Of a DNA stretch of 64,000 nt, positions 1 to 15,721 are shown piece by piece. How positions within the stretch are numbered: the first letter of the stretch is position 1; each line of letters starts with the position of its first letter. Source of the stretch: Acanthosepion esculentum (taxonomy: Eukaryota > Mollusca > Cephalopoda > Sepiida > Sepiidae); assembly GCA_964036315.1 (NCBI GenBank), contig OZ038485.1, positions 74,067,548 through 74,131,547 of the forward strand. The letters run 5' to 3'. The position numbers were made by a program, and so were the translations under genes. Below the pieces are notes generated by a model. It had not been told where the DNA came from. It did not search any database and saw only the letters and a program-made list of their open reading frames with translations.

Positions 1-3000
1 TGATGAAAATCAGAAGTACATTTCCATAGATTTATTTAGTTTTATACAAAATGATGAAAATCAGAAGTACATATAAATAGATTTATTTAGTTTTATACAA
101 AATGATGAAAATCAGATGTACATTTCCATAGATTTATTTAGTTTTATACAAAATGATGAAAATCAGAAGTACATATAAATAGATTTATTTAGTTTTATAC
201 AAAATGATGAAAATCAGAAGTACATTTCCATAGATTTATTTAGTTTTATACAAAATGATTAAAATCATAAGTACATATAAATAGATTTATTTAGTTTTAT
301 ACAAAATGATAAAAATCAGAAGTATATTTACATAGATTTATTTAGTTTTATATAAAATGATGAAAATCAGAAGTACATATAAATAGATTTATTTAGTTTT
401 ATACAAAATGATGAAAATCAGAAGTACATATAAATAGATTTATTTTGTTTTATACAAAATGATGAAAATCAGAAGTACATTTCCATAGATTTATTTAGTT
501 TTATACAAAATGATGAAAATCAGAAGTACATATAAATAGATTTATTTAGTTTTATACAAAATGATGATAATCAGAAGTACATATAAATAGATTTATTTAG
601 TTTTATACAAAATGATGAAAATCAAAAGTACATATAAATAGATTTATTTAGTTTTATACAAAATGATGAAAATCAGAAGTACATTTCCATAGATTTATTT
701 AGTTTTATACAAAATGATGAAAATCAGAAGTACATATAAATAGATTTATTTAGTTTTATACAAAATGATTAAAATCAGAAGTACATTTACATAGATTTTT
801 TTAGTTTTATATAAAATGATGAAAATCAGAAGTACATATAAATAGATTTATTTAGTTTTATACAAAATGATGAAAATCAGAAGTACATTTCCATAGATTT
901 ATTTAGTTTTATACAAAATGATGAAAATCAGAAGTACATTTCCATAGATTTATTTAGTTTTATACAAAATGATGAAAATCAGAAGTACATATAAATAGAT
1001 TTATTTAGTTTTATACAAAATGATGAAAATCAGAAGTACATTTCCATAGATTTATTTAGTTTTATACAAAATGATGAAAATCAGAAGTACATTTACATAG
1101 ATTTATTTAGGTTTATATAAAATGATGAAAATCAGAAGTACATATAAATAGATTTATTTAGTTTTATACAAAATGATGAAAATCACAAGTACATTTCCAT
1201 AGATTTATTTAGTTTTATACAAAATGATGAAAATCAGAAGTACATATAAATAGATTTATTTAGTTTTATACAAAATGATGAAAATCAGAAGTACATTTCC
1301 ATAGATTTATTTAGTTTTATACAAAATGATGAAAATCAGAAGTACATATAAATAGATTTATTTATTTTTATACAAAATGATGAAAATCAGAAGTACATTT
1401 CCATAGATTTATTTAGTTTTATACAAAATGATGAAAATCTGAAGTACATATATATTGATTTATTTAGTTTTATGTAAAATGATGAAAATCAGAAGTACAT
1501 TTCCATAGATTTATTTAGTTTTATACAAAATGATGAAAATCATAAGTACATATAAATAGATTTATTTAGTTTTGTACAAAATGATGAAAATCAGAAGTAC
1601 ATTTCCATAGATTTATTTAGTTTCATACAAAATGATGAAAATCAGATGTACATATAAATAGATTTATTTAGTTCTATACAACATGATGAAAATCAGAAGT
1701 ACATTTACATAGATTTATTTAGTTATATATAAAATCATTAAAATCAAAATACATTTACCTAGATTTATTTATTGTATATAAAATGATGAAAATTAGAAGT
1801 ATTTGTCATAGATTTATTGAGTTTTATATGAAATGATGAAAATCAGATATAGATTTATTTAGCTTTATAAAAAATGATGAAAATCAGATGTACATTTACA
1901 TAGACTTATTTAGTATTATATAAAATGATGAAAATCAGAAGTACATTTCCATAGATTTATTTATTTTTATACAAAATGATGAAAATCAGAAGTACATACA
2001 AATAGATTTATTTATTTTTATACAAGATGATGAAAATCAGAAGTACATACAAATAGATTTATTTAGTTTTATACAAAATGATGAAAATCAGAAGTACATA
2101 TAAATAGATTTATTTAGTTTTATACAAAATGATGAAAATCAAAAGTACATTTCCATAGATTTATTTAGTTTTATACAAAATGATAAAAATCACAAGTACA
2201 TATAAATAGATTTATTTAGTTTTATAAAAAAAAATGAAAATCAGCAGTACATTTACATAGATTTATTTAGGTTTATATAAAATGATGAAAATCAGAAGTA
2301 CATATAAATAGATTTATTTAGTTTTATACAAAATGATGAAAATCAGAAGTACATATAAATAGATTTATTTAGTTTTATACAAAATGATGAAAATCAAAAG
2401 TACATTTCCATAGATTTATTTAGTTTTATACAAAATGATGAAAATCAGAAGTACATTTCCATAGATTTATTTAGTTTTATACAAAATGATGAAAATCAGA
2501 AGTACATATAAATAGATTTATTTAGTTTTATACAAAATGATAAAAATCAGAAGTATATTTACATAGATTTATTTAGTTTTATATAAAATGATGAAAATCA
2601 GAAGTACATATAAATAGATTTATTTAGTTTTATACAAAATGATGAAAATCAGAAGTACATATAAATAGATTTATTTTGTTTTATACAAAATGATGAAAAT
2701 CAGAAGTACATTTCCATAGATTTATTTAGTTTTATACAAAATGATGAAAATCAGAAGTACATATAAATAGATTTATTTAGTTTTATACAAAATGATGATA
2801 ATCAGAAGTACATATAAATAGATTTATTTAGTTTTATACAAAATGATGAAAATCAGAAGTACATATAAATAGATTTATTTAGTTTTATACAAAATGATGA
2901 AAATCAGAAGTACATTTCCATAGATTTATTTAGTTTTATACAAAATGATGAAAATCAGAAGTACATATAAATAGATTTATTTAGTTTTATACAAAATGAT

Positions 3001-6000
3001 TAAAATCAGAAGTACATTTACATAGATTTTTTTAGTTTTATATAAAATGATGAAAATCAGAAGTACATATAAATAGATTTATTTAGTTTTATACAAAATG
3101 ATGAAAATCAGAAGTACATTTCCATAGATTTATTTACTTTTATACAAAATGATGAAAATCAGAAGTACATATAAATAGATTTCTTTAGTTTTATACAAAA
3201 TGATGAAAATCACAAGTACATTTCCATAGATTTATTTAGTTTTATACAAAATGATGAAAATCAGAAGTACATATAAATAGATTTATTTAGTTTTATACAA
3301 AATGATGAAAATCAGAAGTACATTTCCATAGATTTATTTAGTTTTATACAAAATGATGAAAATCAGAAGTACATATAAATAGATTTATTTATTTTTATAA
3401 AAAATGATGAAAATCAGAAGTACATTTCCATAGATTTATTTAGTTTTATACAAAATGATGAAAATCTGAAGTACATATATATTGATTTATTTAGTTTTAT
3501 GTAAAATGATGAAAATCAGAAGTACATTTCCATAGATTTATTTAGTTTTATACAAAATGATGAAAATCATAAGTACATATAAATAGATTTATTTAGTTTT
3601 GTACAAAATGATGAAAATCAGAAGTACATTTCCATAGATTTATTTAGTTTCATACAAAATGATGAAAATCAGATGTACATATAAATAGATTTATTTAGTT
3701 TTATACAACATGATGAATATCAGAAGTACATTTACATAGATTTATTTAGTTATATATAAAATCATTAAAATCAAAATACATTTACCTAGATTTATCTATT
3801 TTATATAAAATGATGAAAATTAGAAGTATTTGTCATAGATTTATTGAGTTTTATATGAAATGATGAAAATCAGATATAGATTTATTTAGCTTTATAAAAA
3901 ATGATGAAAATCAGATGTACATTTACATAGATTTATTTAGTTTTATATAAAAAGATTAAAATCAGAGGTTCATTTACAGAGATTCATTTAGTTTTATATA
4001 AAATGATGAAAATCAAAAGTTCATTTACATAGATTTATTTCGTTTTATATAAAAGTATGAAAATCTGAAGTACATTTACATAGATTTATTTAGTTTTATA
4101 TATAATGATGAAAATCAGATTTACGTTTACATAGATTTATTTAGTTTTATATAAAATGATGAAAATCACATGTACATTTATATAGATTTATTTATCTTTA
4201 TATGAAAAGATGAAAATCAGATGTTCATTTACATAGACTTATTTAGTATTATATAAAATGATGAAAATCAGAAGTACATTTACATAGATTTATTTAGTGT
4301 TATATAAAATGATGAAAATCAGAAGTACATTTCCATAGATTTATTTATTTTTATACAAAATGATGAAAATCAGAAGTACATACAAATAGATTTATTTAGT
4401 TTTATACAAAATGATGAAAATCAGAAGTACATATAAATAGATTTATTTAGTTCTATACAAAATGATGAAAATCAAAAGTAAATTTCCATAGATTTATTTA
4501 GTTTTATACAAAATGATAAAAATCACAAGTACATATAAATAGATTTATTTAGTTTTATAAAAAAAAATGAAATCAGCAGTACATTTACATAGATTTATTT
4601 AGGTTTATATAAAATGTTGAAAATCACGAGTACATATAAATAGATTTCTTTAGTTTTATACAAAATGATGAAAATCAGAAGTACATATAAATAGATTTAT
4701 TTAGTTTTATACAAAATGATTAAAATCAAAAGTACATTTCCATAGATTTATTTAGTTTTATACAAAATGATAAAAATCAGAAGTACATATAAATAGATTT
4801 ATTTAGTTTTATAAAAAAAATGAAAATCAGAAGTACATTTACATAGATTTATTTAGGTTTATATAAAATGATGAAAATCAGAAGTGCATATAAATAGATT
4901 TATTTAGTTTTATGCAAAATGATGAAAATCAGAAGTACATTTCCATAGATTTATTTAGTTTTATACAAAATGATGAAAATCAGAAGTACATATAAATAGA
5001 TTTATTTATTTTTATACAAAATGATGAAAATCAGAAGTACATTTCCATAGATTTATTTAGTTTTATACAAAATGATGAAAATCAGAAGTACATATAAATA
5101 GATTTATTTAGTTTTATACAAAATGATGAAAATCAGAGGTACATTTCCATAGATTTATTTAGTTTTATATAAAATGATGAAAATCAGAAGTACATATAAA
5201 TAGATTTATTTAGTTTTATACAAAATGATGAAAATCAGATGTACATTTCCATAGATTTATTTAGTTTTATACAAAATGATGAAAATCAGAAGTACATATA
5301 AATAGATTTATTTAGTTTTATACAAAATGATGAAAATCAGAAGTACATTTCCATAGATTTATTTAGTTTTATACAAAATGATGAAAATCAGAAGTACATA
5401 TAAATAGATTTATTTAGTTTTATACAAAATGATAAAAATCAGAAGTACATTTACATAGATTTATTTAGTTTTATATAAAATGATGAAAATCAGAAGTACA
5501 TATAAATAGATTTATTTAGTTTTATACAAAATGATGAAAATCAGAAGTACATATAAATAGATTTATTTTGTTTTATACAAAATGATGAAAATCAGAAGTA
5601 CATTTCCATAGATTTATTTAGTTTTATACAAAATGATGAAAATCAGAAGTACATATAAATAGATTTATTTAGTTTTATACAAAATGATTAAAATCAGAAG
5701 TACATTTACATAGATTTTTTTAGTTTTATATAAAATGATGAAAATCAGAAGTACATATAAATAGATTTATTTAGTTTTATAAAAAAAAATGAAAATCACA
5801 AGTACATTTCCATAGATTTATTTAGTTTTTTACAAAATGATGAAAATCAGAAGTACATATAAATAGATTTATTTAGTTTTATACAAAATGATGAAAATCA
5901 GAAGTACATTTCCATAGATTTATTTAGTTTTATACAAAATGATGAAAATCAGAAGTACATATACATAGATTTATTTATTTTTATACAAAATGATGAAAAT

Positions 6001-9000
6001 CAGAAGTACATTTCCATAGATTTATTTAGTTTTATACAAAATGATGAAAATCTGAAGTACATATATATTGATTTATTTAGTTTTATGTAAAATGATGAAA
6101 ATCAGAAGTACATTTCCATAGATTTATTTAGTTTCATACAAAATGATTAAAATCAGATGTACATATAAATAGATTTATTTAGTTTTATACATGATGAAAA
6201 TCAGAAGTACATTTACATAGATTTATTTAGTTATATATAAAATGATTAAAATCAAAATACATTTACCTAGATTTATTTATTTTATATAAAATGATGAAAA
6301 TTAGAAGTATTTGTCATAGATTTATTGAGTTTTATATGAAATGATGAAAATCAGATATAGATTTATTTAGCTTTATAAAAAATGATGAAAATCAGATGTA
6401 CATATACATAGATTTATTTAGTTTTATATAAAAAGATTAAAATCAGAGGTTCATTTACAGAGATTCATTTAGTTTTATATAAAATGATGAAAATCAAAAG
6501 TTCATTTACATAGATTTATTTCGTTTTATATAAAAGTATGAAAATCTGAAGTACATTTACATAGATTTATTTAGTTTTATATATAATGATGAAAATCAGA
6601 TTTACGTTTACATAGATTTATTTAGGTTTATATAAAATGATGAAAATCAGAAGTACATATAAATAGATTTATTTAGTTTTATACAAAATGATGAAAATCA
6701 GAAGTACATATAAATAGATTTATTTAGTTTTATACAAAATGATGAAAATCAAAAGTACATTTCCATAGATTTATTTAGTTTTATACAAAATGATAAAAAT
6801 CAGAAGTACATATAAATAGATTTATTTAGTTTTATAAAAAAAAATGAAAATCAGAAGTACATTTACATAGATTTATTTAGGTTTATATAAAATGATGAAA
6901 ATCAGAAGTGCATATATATAGATTTATTTAGTTTTATACAAAATGATGAAAATCAGAAGTACATTTCCATAGATTTATTTAGTTTTATACAAAATGATGA
7001 AAATCAGAAGTACATATAAATAGATTTATTTAGTTTTATACAAAATGATGAAAATCAGAAGTACATTTCCATAGATTTATTTAGATTTATACAAAATGAT
7101 GAAAATCAGAAGTACATATAAATAGATTTATTTAGCTTTATACAAAATGATGAAAATCAGAGGTACATTTCCATAGATTTATTTAGTTTTATATAAAATG
7201 ATGAAAATCAGAAGTACATATAAATAGATTTATTTAGTTTTATACAAAATGATGAAAATCGGATGTACATTTCCATAGATTTATTTAGTTTTATACAAAA
7301 TGATGAAAATCAGAAGTACATATAAATAGATTTATTTCGTTTTATACAAAATGATGAAAATCAGAAGTACATTTCCATAGATTTATTTAGTTTTACACAA
7401 AATGATGAAAATCAGAAGTACATATAAATAGATTTATTTAGTTTTATACAAAATGATTAAAATCAGAAGTACATTTACATAGATTTTTTTAGTTTTATAT
7501 AAAATGATGAAAATCAGAAGTACATATAAATAGATTTATTTAGTTTTATACAAAATGATGAAAATCAGAAGTACATTTCCATAGATTTATTTAGTTTTAT
7601 ACAAAATGATGAAAATCAGAAGTACATATAAATAGATTTATTTAGTTTTATACAAAATGATGAAAATCAGAAGTACATTTCCATAGATTTATTTAGTTTT
7701 ATACAAAATGATGAAAATCAGAAGTACATATAAATAGATTTATTTATTTTTATACAAAATGATGAAAATCAGAAGTACATTTCCATAGATTTATTTAGTT
7801 TTATACAAAATGATGAAAATCTGAAGTACATATATATTGATTTATTTAGTTTTATGTAAAATGATGAAAATCAGAAGTACATTTCCATAGATTTATTTAG
7901 TTTTATACAAAATGATGAAAATCATAAGTACATATAAATAGATTTATTTAGTTTTGTACAAAATGATGAAAATCAGAAGTACATTTCCATAGATTTATTT
8001 AGTTTCATACAAAATGATGAAAATCAGATGTACATATAAATAGATTTATTTAGTTTTATACAACATGATGAAAATCAGAAGTACATTTACATAGATTTAT
8101 TTAGTTATATATAAAATCATTAAAATCAAAATACATTTACCTAGATTTATTTATTTTATATAAAATGATGAAAATTAGAAGTATTTGTCATAGATTTATT
8201 GAGTTTTATATGAAATGATGAAAATCAGATATAGATTTATTTAGCTTTATAAAAAATGATGAAAATCAGATGTACATTTACATAGATTTATTTAGTTTTA
8301 TATAAAAAGATTAAAATCAGAGGTTCATTTACAGAGATTCATTTAGTTTTATATAAAATGATGAAAATCAAAAGTTCATTTACATAGATTTATTTCGTTT
8401 TATATAAAAGTATGAAAATCTGAAGTACATTTACATAGATTTATTTAGTTTTATATATAATGATTAAAATCAGATTTACGTTTACATAGATTTATTTAGT
8501 TTTATATAAAATGATGAAAATCACATGTACATTTATATAGATTTATTTATCTTTATATGAAAAGATGAAAATCAGATGTTCATTTACATAGACTTATTTA
8601 GTATTATATAAAATGATGAAAATCAGAAGTACATTTACATAGATTTATTTAGTGTTATATAAAATGATGAAAATCAGAAGTACATTTCCATAGATTTATT
8701 TATTTTTATACAAAATGATGAAAATCAGAAGTACATACAAATAAATTTATTTAGTTTTATACAAAATGATGAAAATCAGAAGTACATATAAATAGATTTA
8801 TTTAGTTTTATACAAAATGATGAAAATCAAAAGTAAATTTCCATAGATTTATTTAGTTTTATACAAAATGATAAAAATCACAAGTACATATAAATAGATT
8901 TATTTAGTTTTATAAAAAAAAATGAAATCAGCAGTACATTTACATAGATTTATTTAGGTTTATATAAAATGATGAAAATCACGAGTACATATAAATAGAT

Positions 9001-11847
9001 TACTTTAGTTTTATACAAAATGATGAAAATCAGAAGTACATATAAATAGATTTATTTAGTTTTATACAAAATGATGAAAATCAAAAGTACATTTCCATAG
9101 ATTTATTTAGTTTTATACAAAATGATAAAAATCAGAAGTACATATAAATAGATTTATTTAGTTTTATAAAAAAAAGTGAAAATCAGAAGTACATTTACAT
9201 AGATTTATTTAGGTTTATATAAAATGATGAAAATCAGAAGTGCATATAAATAGATTTATTTAGTTTTATGCAAAATGATGAAAATCAGAAGTACATTTCC
9301 ATAGATTTATTTAGTTTTATACAAAATGATGAAAATCAGAAGTACATATAAATAGATTTATTTATTTTTATACAAAATGATGAAAATCAGAAGTATATTT
9401 CCATAGATTTATTTAGTTTTATACAAAATGATGAAAATCAGAAGTACATATAAATAGATTTATTTAGTTTTATACAAAATGATGAAAATCAGAGGTACAT
9501 TTCCATAGATTTATTTAGTTTTATATAAAATGATGAAAATCAGAAGTACATATAAATAGATTTATTTAGTTTTATACAAAATGATGAAAATCAGATGTAC
9601 ATTTCCATAGATTTATTTAGTTTTATACAAAATGATGAAAATCAGAAGTACATATAAATAGATTTATTTAGTTTTATACAAAATGATGAAAATCAGAAGT
9701 ACATTTCCATAGATTTATTTAGTTTTATACAAAATGATGAAAATCAGAAGTACATATAAATAGATTTATTTAGTTTTATACAAAATGATAAAAATCAGAA
9801 GTACATTTACATAGATTTATTTAGATTTATATAAAATGATGAAAATCAGAAGTACATATAAATAGATTTATTTAGTTTTATACAAAATGATGAAAATCAG
9901 AAGTACATATAAATAGATTTATTTAGTTTTATACAAAATGATGAAAATCAAAAGTACGTTTCCATAGATTTATTTAGTTTTATACAAAATGATAAAAATC
10001 AGAAGTACATATAAATAGATTTATTTAGTTTTATAAAAAAAATGAAAATCAGAAGTACATTTACATAGATTTATTTAGGTTTATATAAAATGATGAAAAT
10101 CAGAAGTGCATATAAATAGATTTATTTAGTTTTATACAAAATGATGAAAATCAGAAGTACATTTCCATAGATTTATTTAGTTTTATACAAAATGATGAAA
10201 ATCAGAAGTACATATAAATAGATTTATTTATTTTTATACAAAATGATGAAAATCAGAAGTACATTTCCATAGATTTATTTAGTTTTATACAAAATGATGA
10301 AAATCAGAAGTACATATAAATAGATTTATTTAGTTTTATACAAAATGATGAAAATCAGAGGTACATTTCCATAGATTTTTTTAGTTTTATATAAAATGAT
10401 GAAAATCAGAAGTACATATAAATAGATTTATTTAGTTTTATACAAAATGATGAAAATCACAAGTACATTTCCATAGATTTATTTAGTTTTATACAAAATG
10501 ATGAAAATCAGAAGTACATATAAATAGATTTATTTCGTTTTATACAAAATGATGAAAATCAGAAGTACATTTCCATAGATTTATTTAGTTTTATACAAAA
10601 TGATGAAAATCAGAAGTACATATAAATAGATTTATTTATTTTTATACAAAATGATGAAAATCAGAAGTACATTTCCATAGATTTATTTAGTTTTATACAA
10701 AATGATGAAAATCTGAAGTACATATATATTGATTTATTTAGTTTTATGTAAAATGATGAAAATCAGAAGTACATTTCCATAGATTTATTTAGTTTTATAC
10801 AAAATGATGAAAATCATAAGTACATATAAATAGATTTATTTAGTTTTGTACAAAATGATGAAAATCAGAAGTACATTTCCATAGATTTATTTAGTTTCAT
10901 ACAAAATGATGAAAATCAGATGTACATATAAATAGATTTATTTAGTTTTATACAACATGATGAAAATCAGAAGTACATTTACATAGATTTATTTAGTTAT
11001 ATATAAAATGATTAAAATCAAAATACATTTACCTAGATTTATTTATTTTATATAAAATGATGAAAATTAGAAGTATTTGTCATATTTATTGAGTTTTATA
11101 TGAAATGATGAAAATCAGATATAGATTTTTTTAGCTTTATAAAAAATGATGAAAATCAGATGTACATATACATAGATTTATTTAGTTTTATATAAAAAGA
11201 TTAAAATCAGAGGTTCATTTACAGAGATTCATTTAGTTTTATATAAAATGATGAAAATCAAAAGTTCATTTACATAGATTTATTTCGTTTTATATAAAAG
11301 TATGAAAATCTGAAGTACATTTACATAGATTTATTTACTTTAATATATAATGATGAAAATCAGATTTACGTTTACATAGATTTATTTAGTTTTATATAAA
11401 ATGATGAGAATCACATGTACATTTATATAGATTTATTTATCTTTATATGAAAAGATGAAAATCAGATGTTCATTTACATAGACTTATTTAGTATTATATA
11501 AAATGATGAAAATCAGAAGTACATTTACATAGATTTATTTAGTGTTATATAAAATGATGAAAATCAGAAGTACATTTCCATAGATTTATTTATTTTGATA
11601 CAAAATGATGAAAATCAGAAGTACATACAAATAGATTTATTTAGTTTTATACAAAATGATGAAAATCAGAAGTACATATAAATAGATTTATTTAGTTTTA
11701 TACAAAATGATGAAAATCAAAAGTAAATTTCCATAGATTTATTTAGTTTTATACAAAATGATAAAAATCACAAGTACACATAAATAGATTTATTTAGTTT
11801 TATAAAAGAAAATGAAAATCAGCAGTACATTTACATAGATTTATTTA

Positions 11848-14800
11848 GGTTTATATAAAATGATGAAAATCAGAAGTACATATAAATAGATTTATTTAGT
11901 TTTATACAAAATGATGAAAATCAGAAGTACATATAAATAGATTTATTTAGTTTTATACAAAATGATGAAAATCAAAAGTACGTTTCCATAGATTTATTTA
12001 GTTTTATACAAAATGATAAAAATCAGAAGTACATATAAATAGATTTATTTAGTTTTATAAAAAAAATGAAAATCAGAAGTACATTTACATAGATTTATTT
12101 AGGTTTATATAAAATGATGAAAATCAGAAGTGCATATAAATAGATTTATTTAGTTTTATACAAAATGATGAAAATCAGAAGTACATTTCCATAGATTTAT
12201 TTAGTTTTATACAAAATGATGAAAATCAGAAGTACATATAAATAGATTTATTTATCTTTATACAAAATGATGAAAATCAGAAGTACATTTCCATAGATTT
12301 ATTTAGTTTTATACAAAATGATGAAAATCAGAAGTACATATAAATAGATTTATTTAGTTTTATACAAAATGATGAAAATCAGAGGTACATTTCCATAGAT
12401 TTATTTAGTTTTATATAAAATGATGAAAATCAGAAGTACATATAAATAGATTTATTTAGTTTTATACAAAATGATGAAAATCAGATGTACATTTCCATAG
12501 ATTTATTTAGTTTTATACAAAATGATGAAAATCAGAAGTACATATAAATAGATTTATTTAGTTTTATACAAAATGATGAAAATCAGAAGTACATTTCCAT
12601 AGATTTATTTAGTTTTATACAAAATGATGAAAATCAGAAGTACATATAAATAGATTTATTTAGTTTTATACAAAATGATAAAAATCAGAAGTACATTTAC
12701 ATAGATTTATTTAGTTTTATATAAAATGATGAAAATCAGAAGTACATATAAATAGATTTATTTAGTTTCATACAAAATGATGAAAAGCAGAAGTATATAT
12801 AAATAGATTTATTTTGTTTTATACAAAATGATGAAAATCAGAAGTACATTTCCATAGATTTATTTAGTTTTATACAAAATGATGAAAATCAGAAGTACAT
12901 ATAAATAGATTTATTTAGTTTTATACAAAATGATTAAAATCAGAAGTACATTTACATAGATTTGTTTAGTTTTATATAAAATGATGAAAATCAGAAGTAC
13001 ATATAAATAGATTTATTTAGTTTTATACAAAATGATGAAAATCAGAAGTACATTTCCATAGATTTATTTAGTTTTATACAAAATGATGAAAATCAGAAGT
13101 ACATTTCCATAGATTTATTTAGTTTTATACAAAATGATGAAAATCAGAGGTACATATAAATAGATTTATTTAGTTTTATACAAAATGATGAAAATCAGAA
13201 GTACATTTCCATAGATTTATTTAGTTTTATACAAAATGATCAAAATCAGAAGTACATATAAATAGATTTATTTAGTTTTATACAAAATGATGAAAATCAG
13301 AAGTACATTTACATAGATTTTTTTAGTTTTATATAAAATGATGAAAATCAGAAGTACATATAAATAGATTTATTTAGTTTTATACAAAATGATGAAAATC
13401 AGAAGTACATTTCCATAGATTTATTTAGTTTTATACAAAATGATGAAAATCAGAAGTACATTTACATAGATTTATTTAGGTTTATATAAAATGATGAAAA
13501 TCAGAAGTACATATAAATAGATTTATTTAGTTTTATACAAAATGATGAAAATCAGAAGTACATTTCCATAGATTTATTTAGTTTGATACAAAATGATGAA
13601 AATCAGAAGTACATATACATAGATTTATTTAGTTTTATACAAAATGATGAAAATCAGATGTACATTTCCATAGATTTATTTAGTTTGATACAAAATGATG
13701 AAAATCAGAAGTACATATAAATATATTTATTTAGTTTTATACAAAATGATAAAAATCATAAGTACATTTACATAGATTTATTTAGGTTTATATAAAATGA
13801 TGAAAATCAGAAGTACATATAAATAGATTTATTTAGTTTTATACAAAATGATGAAAATCAGAAGTACATATAAATAGATTTATTTAGTTTTATACAAAAT
13901 GATGAAAATCAAAAGTACGTTTCCATAGATTTATTTAGTTTTATACAAAATGATAAAAATCAGAAGTACATATAAATAGATTTATTTAGTTTTATAAAAA
14001 AAATGAAAATCAGAAGTACATTTACATAGATTTATTTAGGTTTATATAAAATGATGAAAATCAGAAGTGCATATAAATAGATTTATTTAGTTTTATACAA
14101 AATGATGAAAATCAGAAGTACATTTCCATAGATTTATTTAGTTTTATACAAAATGATGAAAATCAGAAGTACATATAAATAGATTTATTTATTTTTATAC
14201 AAAATGATGAAAATCAGAAGTACATTTCCATAGATTTATTTAGTTTTATACAAAATGATGAAAATCAGAAGTACATATAAATAGATTTATTTAGTTTTAT
14301 ACAAAATGATGAAAATCAGAGGTACATTTCCATAGATTTATTTAGTTTTATATAAAATGATGAAAATCAGAAGTACATATAAATAGATTTATTTAGTTTT
14401 ATACAAAATGATGAAAATCAGATGTACATTTCCATAGATTTATTTAGTTTTATACAAAATGATGAAAATCAGAAGTACATATAAATAGATTTATTTAGTT
14501 TTATACAAAATGATGAAAATCAGAAGTACATTTCCATAGATTTATTTAGTTTTATACAAAATGATGAAAATCAGAAGTACATATAAATAGATTTATTTAG
14601 TTTTATACAAAATGATAAAAATCAGAAGTACATTTACATAGATTTATTTAGTTTTATATAAAATGATGAAAATCAGAAGTACATATAAATAGATTTATTT
14701 AGTTTCATACAAAATGATGAAAAGCAGAAGTATATATAAATAGATTTATTTTGTTTTATACAAAATGATGAAAATCAGAAGTACATTTCCATAGATTTAT

Positions 14801-15721
14801 TTAGTTTTATACAAAATGATGAAAATCAGAAGTACATATAAATAGATTTATTTAGTTTTATACAAAATGATTAAAATCAGAAGTACATTTACATAGATTT
14901 GTTTAGTTTTATATAAAATGATGAAAATCAGAAGTACATATAAATAGATTTATTTAGTTTTATACAAAATGATGAAAATCAGAAGTACATTTCCATAGAT
15001 TTATTTAGTTTTATACAAAATGATGAAAATCAGAAGTACATTTCCATAGATTTATTTAGTTTTATACAAAATGATGAAAATCAGAGGTACATATAAATAG
15101 ATTTATTTAGTTTTATACAAAATGATGAAAATCAGAAGTACATTTCCATAGATTTATTTAGTTTTATACAAAATGATCAAAATCAGAAGTACATATAAAT
15201 AGATTTATTTAGTTTTATACAAAATGATGAAAATCAGAAGTACATTTACATAGATTTTTTTAGTTTTATATAAAATGATGAAAATCAGAAGTACATATAA
15301 ATAGATTTATTTAGTTTTATACAAAATGATGAAAATCAGAAGTACATTTCCATAGATTTATTTAGTTTTATACAAAATGATGAAATTCAGAAGTACATTT
15401 ACATAGATTTATTTAGGTTTATATAAAATGATGAAAATCAGAAGTACATATAAATAGATTTATTTAGTTTTATACAAAATGATGAAAATCAGAAGTACAT
15501 TTCCATAGATTTATTTAGTTTGATACAAAATGATGAAAATCAGAAGTACATATACATAGATTTATTTAGTTTTATACAAAATGATGAAAATCAGATGTAC
15601 ATTTCCATAGATTTATTTAGTTTGATACAAAATGATGAAAATCAGAAGTACATATAAATATATTTATTTAGTTTTATACAAAATGATAAAAATCATAAGT
15701 ACATTTACATAGATTTATTTA
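11848..15721 (+). repeat. Tandem 1937-bp higher-order duplication in satA
   Basis: Two adjacent copies, about 38 monomers each. Rare variants sit exactly 1937 bp apart: AAAAGTACGTTTCC at 11974 and 13911, TGAAAAGCAGAAGTATATA at 12781 and 14718, GTTTGATACA at 13581 and 15518. The length is 1 bp short of 38 x 51. The outer boundaries are approximate because neighbouring monomers are nearly identical. Few differences separate the copies (for example AAAATCAG against AAATTCAG near 15385), so the duplication looks recent. Confidence 0.85.
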
